Assembly (NCBI GenBank): GCA_002453475.1
Contig: DKGY01000058.1
Coordinates: forward strand, 10,693 to 35,069
Origin: Clostridium sp. UBA6758
Lineage (GTDB): Bacteria; Bacillota; Clostridia; Clostridiales; Clostridiaceae
Direction of reading: 5' to 3'
Length of the DNA: 24,377 nt
Shown here: positions 22,665-24,377 of the stretch, in pieces
Numbering within the stretch: position 1 is the first letter of the stretch
How the letters are laid out: every line of letters starts with the position of its first letter
Made by a program: the position numbers and the translations under genes
The notes under the pieces: model-generated
What the model was told of the DNA's origin: nothing
What the model saw: the letters and a program-made list of their open reading frames with translations, nothing else
The model's database searches: none

Positions 22665-23237
22665 TTGAATAAAGTCATAGGAAGTAAAATTAAAGAACTT
22701 AGAACTAATAAGAAGATGACATTAAAGGAACTAAGCGAAAAAACATCTTTATCTACTGGGTTTTTATCTCAATTAGAAAGAGGTCTTACCAGTATAGCTA
22801 CAGATTCTTTATTTAATATAGCAGAAGCTTTAGATGTTGAATTATCTTACTTTTTACTATCAACTAGTAAGAGGAGAGAAAGATTTATACAGAAGAGTTA
22901 CGAAAGAGATATATATAAAATAGATAATGCTCTACATATAAATTATATATTATCAAATAATCCTGAAGATAAAACTTTATTACCTAGATTAATTGAAATA
23001 TTACCTACCAATACAGATGAAAATTTAAATACTTATCATCATGAAGGAGAAGAGTTTATATATGTATTAGAAGGGATTATAACTTTATTCATAAATGATG
23101 AAAAGCAATATCTTTACCCAGGAGATTCAGCACATTTTAAATCTTCTATTAATCATAACTATGCAAATTATACTAATAAAGCGTGTAAGATTCTAGTTGT
23201 AAGTGTTCCTAATCCTGCAGCAACTAACCAAAAGTAA
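22665..23237 (+). CDS. XRE-family regulator with C-terminal cupin domain
   Basis: A 190-residue transcription regulator. Residues about 2-60 are a Cro/CI-type helix-turn-helix (GSKIKELRTNKKMTLKELSE, then TGFLSQLERGLTSIATDSLF). Residues about 105-185 are a cupin: TYHHEGEEFIYVLEGIITLF (metal-ligand His/Glu cluster) and YPGDSAHFKSSINHNY. Such proteins sense a small molecule in the cupin and often control adjacent transport or catabolic genes; PuuR is a studied example. A GTG at 22656 and a TTG at 22662 are in frame, but AGAGGTGG at 22652-22659 fits the TTG at 22665 best as ribosome site. It follows the YjeM-like transporter and precedes an unknown gene across a short palindrome-bearing gap, so either or both may be targets. 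Confidence 0.92.
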   Translation: MNKVIGSKIKELRTNKKMTLKELSEKTSLSTGFLSQLERGLTSIATDSLFNIAEALDVELSYFLLSTSKRRERFIQKSYERDIYKIDNALHINYILSNNPEDKTLLPRLIEILPTNTDENLNTYHHEGEEFIYVLEGIITLFINDEKQYLYPGDSAHFKSSINHNYANYTNKACKILVVSVPNPAATNQK

Positions 23238-23240
23238 GAT

Positions 23241-23278
23241 CATATAAATTATATGAAAATGTACATATGAATTCATAT
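23241..23278. promoter_or_regulatory. Two adjacent AT-rich palindromes before the last gene
   Basis: CATATAA and TTATATG (23241-23247, 23249-23255) flank a single A, and ATATGAATTCATAT (23265-23278) is a perfect 14-bp palindrome. Their centres are about 23-24 bases apart, roughly two helical turns. They fill the 72-base gap between the regulator's stop and the next gene's ribosome site. Confidence 0.5.
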
Positions 23279-23309
23279 ATGAATAAATAAAAGAAGGAGA
23301 GTGAATGAA

Positions 23310-24377
23310 TTGTCTTTAAAAAAACAGATGAAATTCCTTCATCAGTGTGAAAACAACTTAGGTAAATTGAATTTTTATCTAGATATTACAGACAGTAAGA
23401 TTACCTGTGAGCCATGTTTAATGATGAAGCATTATTATAGCTGGTGTCTTAAAAATATATTTAAAGTAGATGTAAATGAAGTAAACTTTATTGAGTTTTT
23501 TAAAAAAATTATAGAAAAGTTAGATTACAAAGTAATTGGGAATATGGAGTATGAGGATTTTAAAAATCTTATAGTATCTTATTATTCACTAGGAGAAATA
23601 TATTTTGAAAGAAAAGAGTTTGAATTATCAAAGAGTTACTTTTCTAAGGTAATAGAGGTTATGGAGGGATTTATTAAAGGTGGAAATAAATTTCAAACTG
23701 AAGAAATTCAATGCAAAAGTGGAGTAGTATTTTTTGAACTATTAATGTGGGCAAGAAAAAATTTGGGGGATATGGTTGAAGTTGAAGAAGCTTTATCTTT
23801 ATATGAAAGCATAATCGGAGAAGAAGAAATACTATACATACAAAAAAACTATTGTATATATATAGCAAGCAAAGAACTAAACCTTATAGATAAAGCTAAT
23901 GAAGCAGCTAGAAATGTAATAAAATTATTATCTTCTTATAAAGGAATAAATATAGATGCTGTAGAGTATTTTACAGCAGTAAAAGCTTACTCTAATGCCA
24001 TAGATATCTCAATAGAGGAATACTGTAAGGATAGTATTCCTCATTGGATAAATGCAATGAATATTATATGTACAGAAGCACAATCATTAGAGATAGAATG
24101 TGTAGATAAGGTTATAAAATTCTGTAATATATTAATGGAAGACCTTAAGATCGTAGAGTGGAGTACTGTAATTTTAAGTTTATACAAAGGTATTAGACAA
24201 GAGGAAGATCAACTTGTTAAAGTATTAAATTATCTAAGAAAATGTTTTAATACTATTGATTATAAACATGGAGATTTTATGAATTGTTCTCAATCTATAG
24301 GTGTGTTAAATGAAATTTATGAAGATATAAGAATAAGAAAATACCAAGAAGTATATTTAAGAGAGTACGAGTTTGAG
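23310..24377 (+). CDS. Unrecognised helical, cysteine-rich protein, 3'-truncated by window edge
   Basis: The frame is open for 356 codons from the TTG at 23310 to the last base, with no stop. AAGGAG at 23294-23299 is correctly spaced for this TTG; the in-frame GTG at 23301 is too close to it. I do not recognise the family. The predicted protein is cytoplasmic, without signal peptide or membrane segment, and almost all helical. A segment such as YYSLGEIYFERKEFELSKSYF looks like a tetratricopeptide repeat. About a dozen cysteines occur, including a TCEPC pair near residue 34. It may be the helical sensor part of a larger protein whose output domain lies beyond the window. It is co-directional with the XRE-cupin gene and separated from it by two palindromes. 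Confidence 0.75.
   Translation, partial: MSLKKQMKFLHQCENNLGKLNFYLDITDSKITCEPCLMMKHYYSWCLKNIFKVDVNEVNFIEFFKKIIEKLDYKVIGNMEYEDFKNLIVSYYSLGEIYFERKEFELSKSYFSKVIEVMEGFIKGGNKFQTEEIQCKSGVVFFELLMWARKNLGDMVEVEEALSLYESIIGEEEILYIQKNYCIYIASKELNLIDKANEAARNVIKLLSSYKGINIDAVEYFTAVKAYSNAIDISIEEYCKDSIPHWINAMNIICTEAQSLEIECVDKVIKFCNILMEDLKIVEWSTVILSLYKGIRQEEDQLVKVLNYLRKCFNTIDYKHGDFMNCSQSIGVLNEIYEDIRIRKYQEVYLREYEFE

Noticed and set aside
23674..23868. Minus-strand frame of 64 codons near the end
   Set aside because: It lies wholly inside the 356-codon open frame on the plus strand and has no ribosome site.
1..24377. CRISPR, insertion sequence, tRNA or phage remnants
   Set aside because: No repeat-spacer pattern, transposase motif, tRNA cloverleaf or integrase was found on either strand by reading.

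Overview
The window is AT-rich with short intergenic gaps, purine-rich Shine-Dalgarno sites and frequent GTG/TTG starts. Gene families and codon choice (AGA, ATA, GGA, TTA) point to a clostridial Firmicute; the species cannot be fixed from the sequence alone.

Region 1 (2-9823, + strand) is the 3' part of a long ethanolamine-utilization (eut) microcompartment operon: eutB (5' end outside the window), eutC, eutL, a BMC-domain gene with a tail (eutK-like), eutE, eutM, eutT, eutD (PduL-type), an unknown eut-locus gene, eutN, a PduT-like tandem-BMC gene, eutH and eutQ, closed by a strong terminator. EutBC splits ethanolamine to acetaldehyde and ammonia with adenosylcobalamin, EutT makes that cofactor, EutE and EutD turn acetaldehyde into acetyl-CoA and acetyl-phosphate, EutH imports substrate, and EutL/K/M/N plus the PduT-like protein form the shell. 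Several enzymes carry amphipathic terminal helices that look like encapsulation peptides. Notable points are a SAP-like tail on a shell protein, a EutT without the cysteine metal motif, a small module shared by EutT and the unknown protein, and a predicted Fe-S pore shell protein.

Region 2 (9939-13898, - strand) holds a tightly packed three-gene operon for a GT28-type glycolipid glycosyltransferase, a NodB polysaccharide deacetylase and a flippase-like membrane protein. A separate EamA/DMT transporter with its own terminator lies upstream of it.

Region 3 (14125-17642, + strand) is a promoter, a cobalamin riboswitch and an intrinsic terminator, followed by cobT-cobC-cobU-cobS. These four genes assemble the lower nucleotide loop of B12. 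The cluster sits beside the B12-dependent eut operon and probably supports it by corrinoid salvage.

Region 4 (17928-24377, + strand) contains a DegV-family lipid-binding protein, an aminopeptidase P gene split by one in-frame TAA, a YjeM-type amino-acid transporter preceded by two 21-bp palindromes, an XRE-cupin regulator with a structured, palindrome-bearing leader, two further palindromes, and the beginning of an unrecognised helical cysteine-rich protein that runs off the end. No rRNA, tRNA, CRISPR array, insertion sequence or phage gene was seen.
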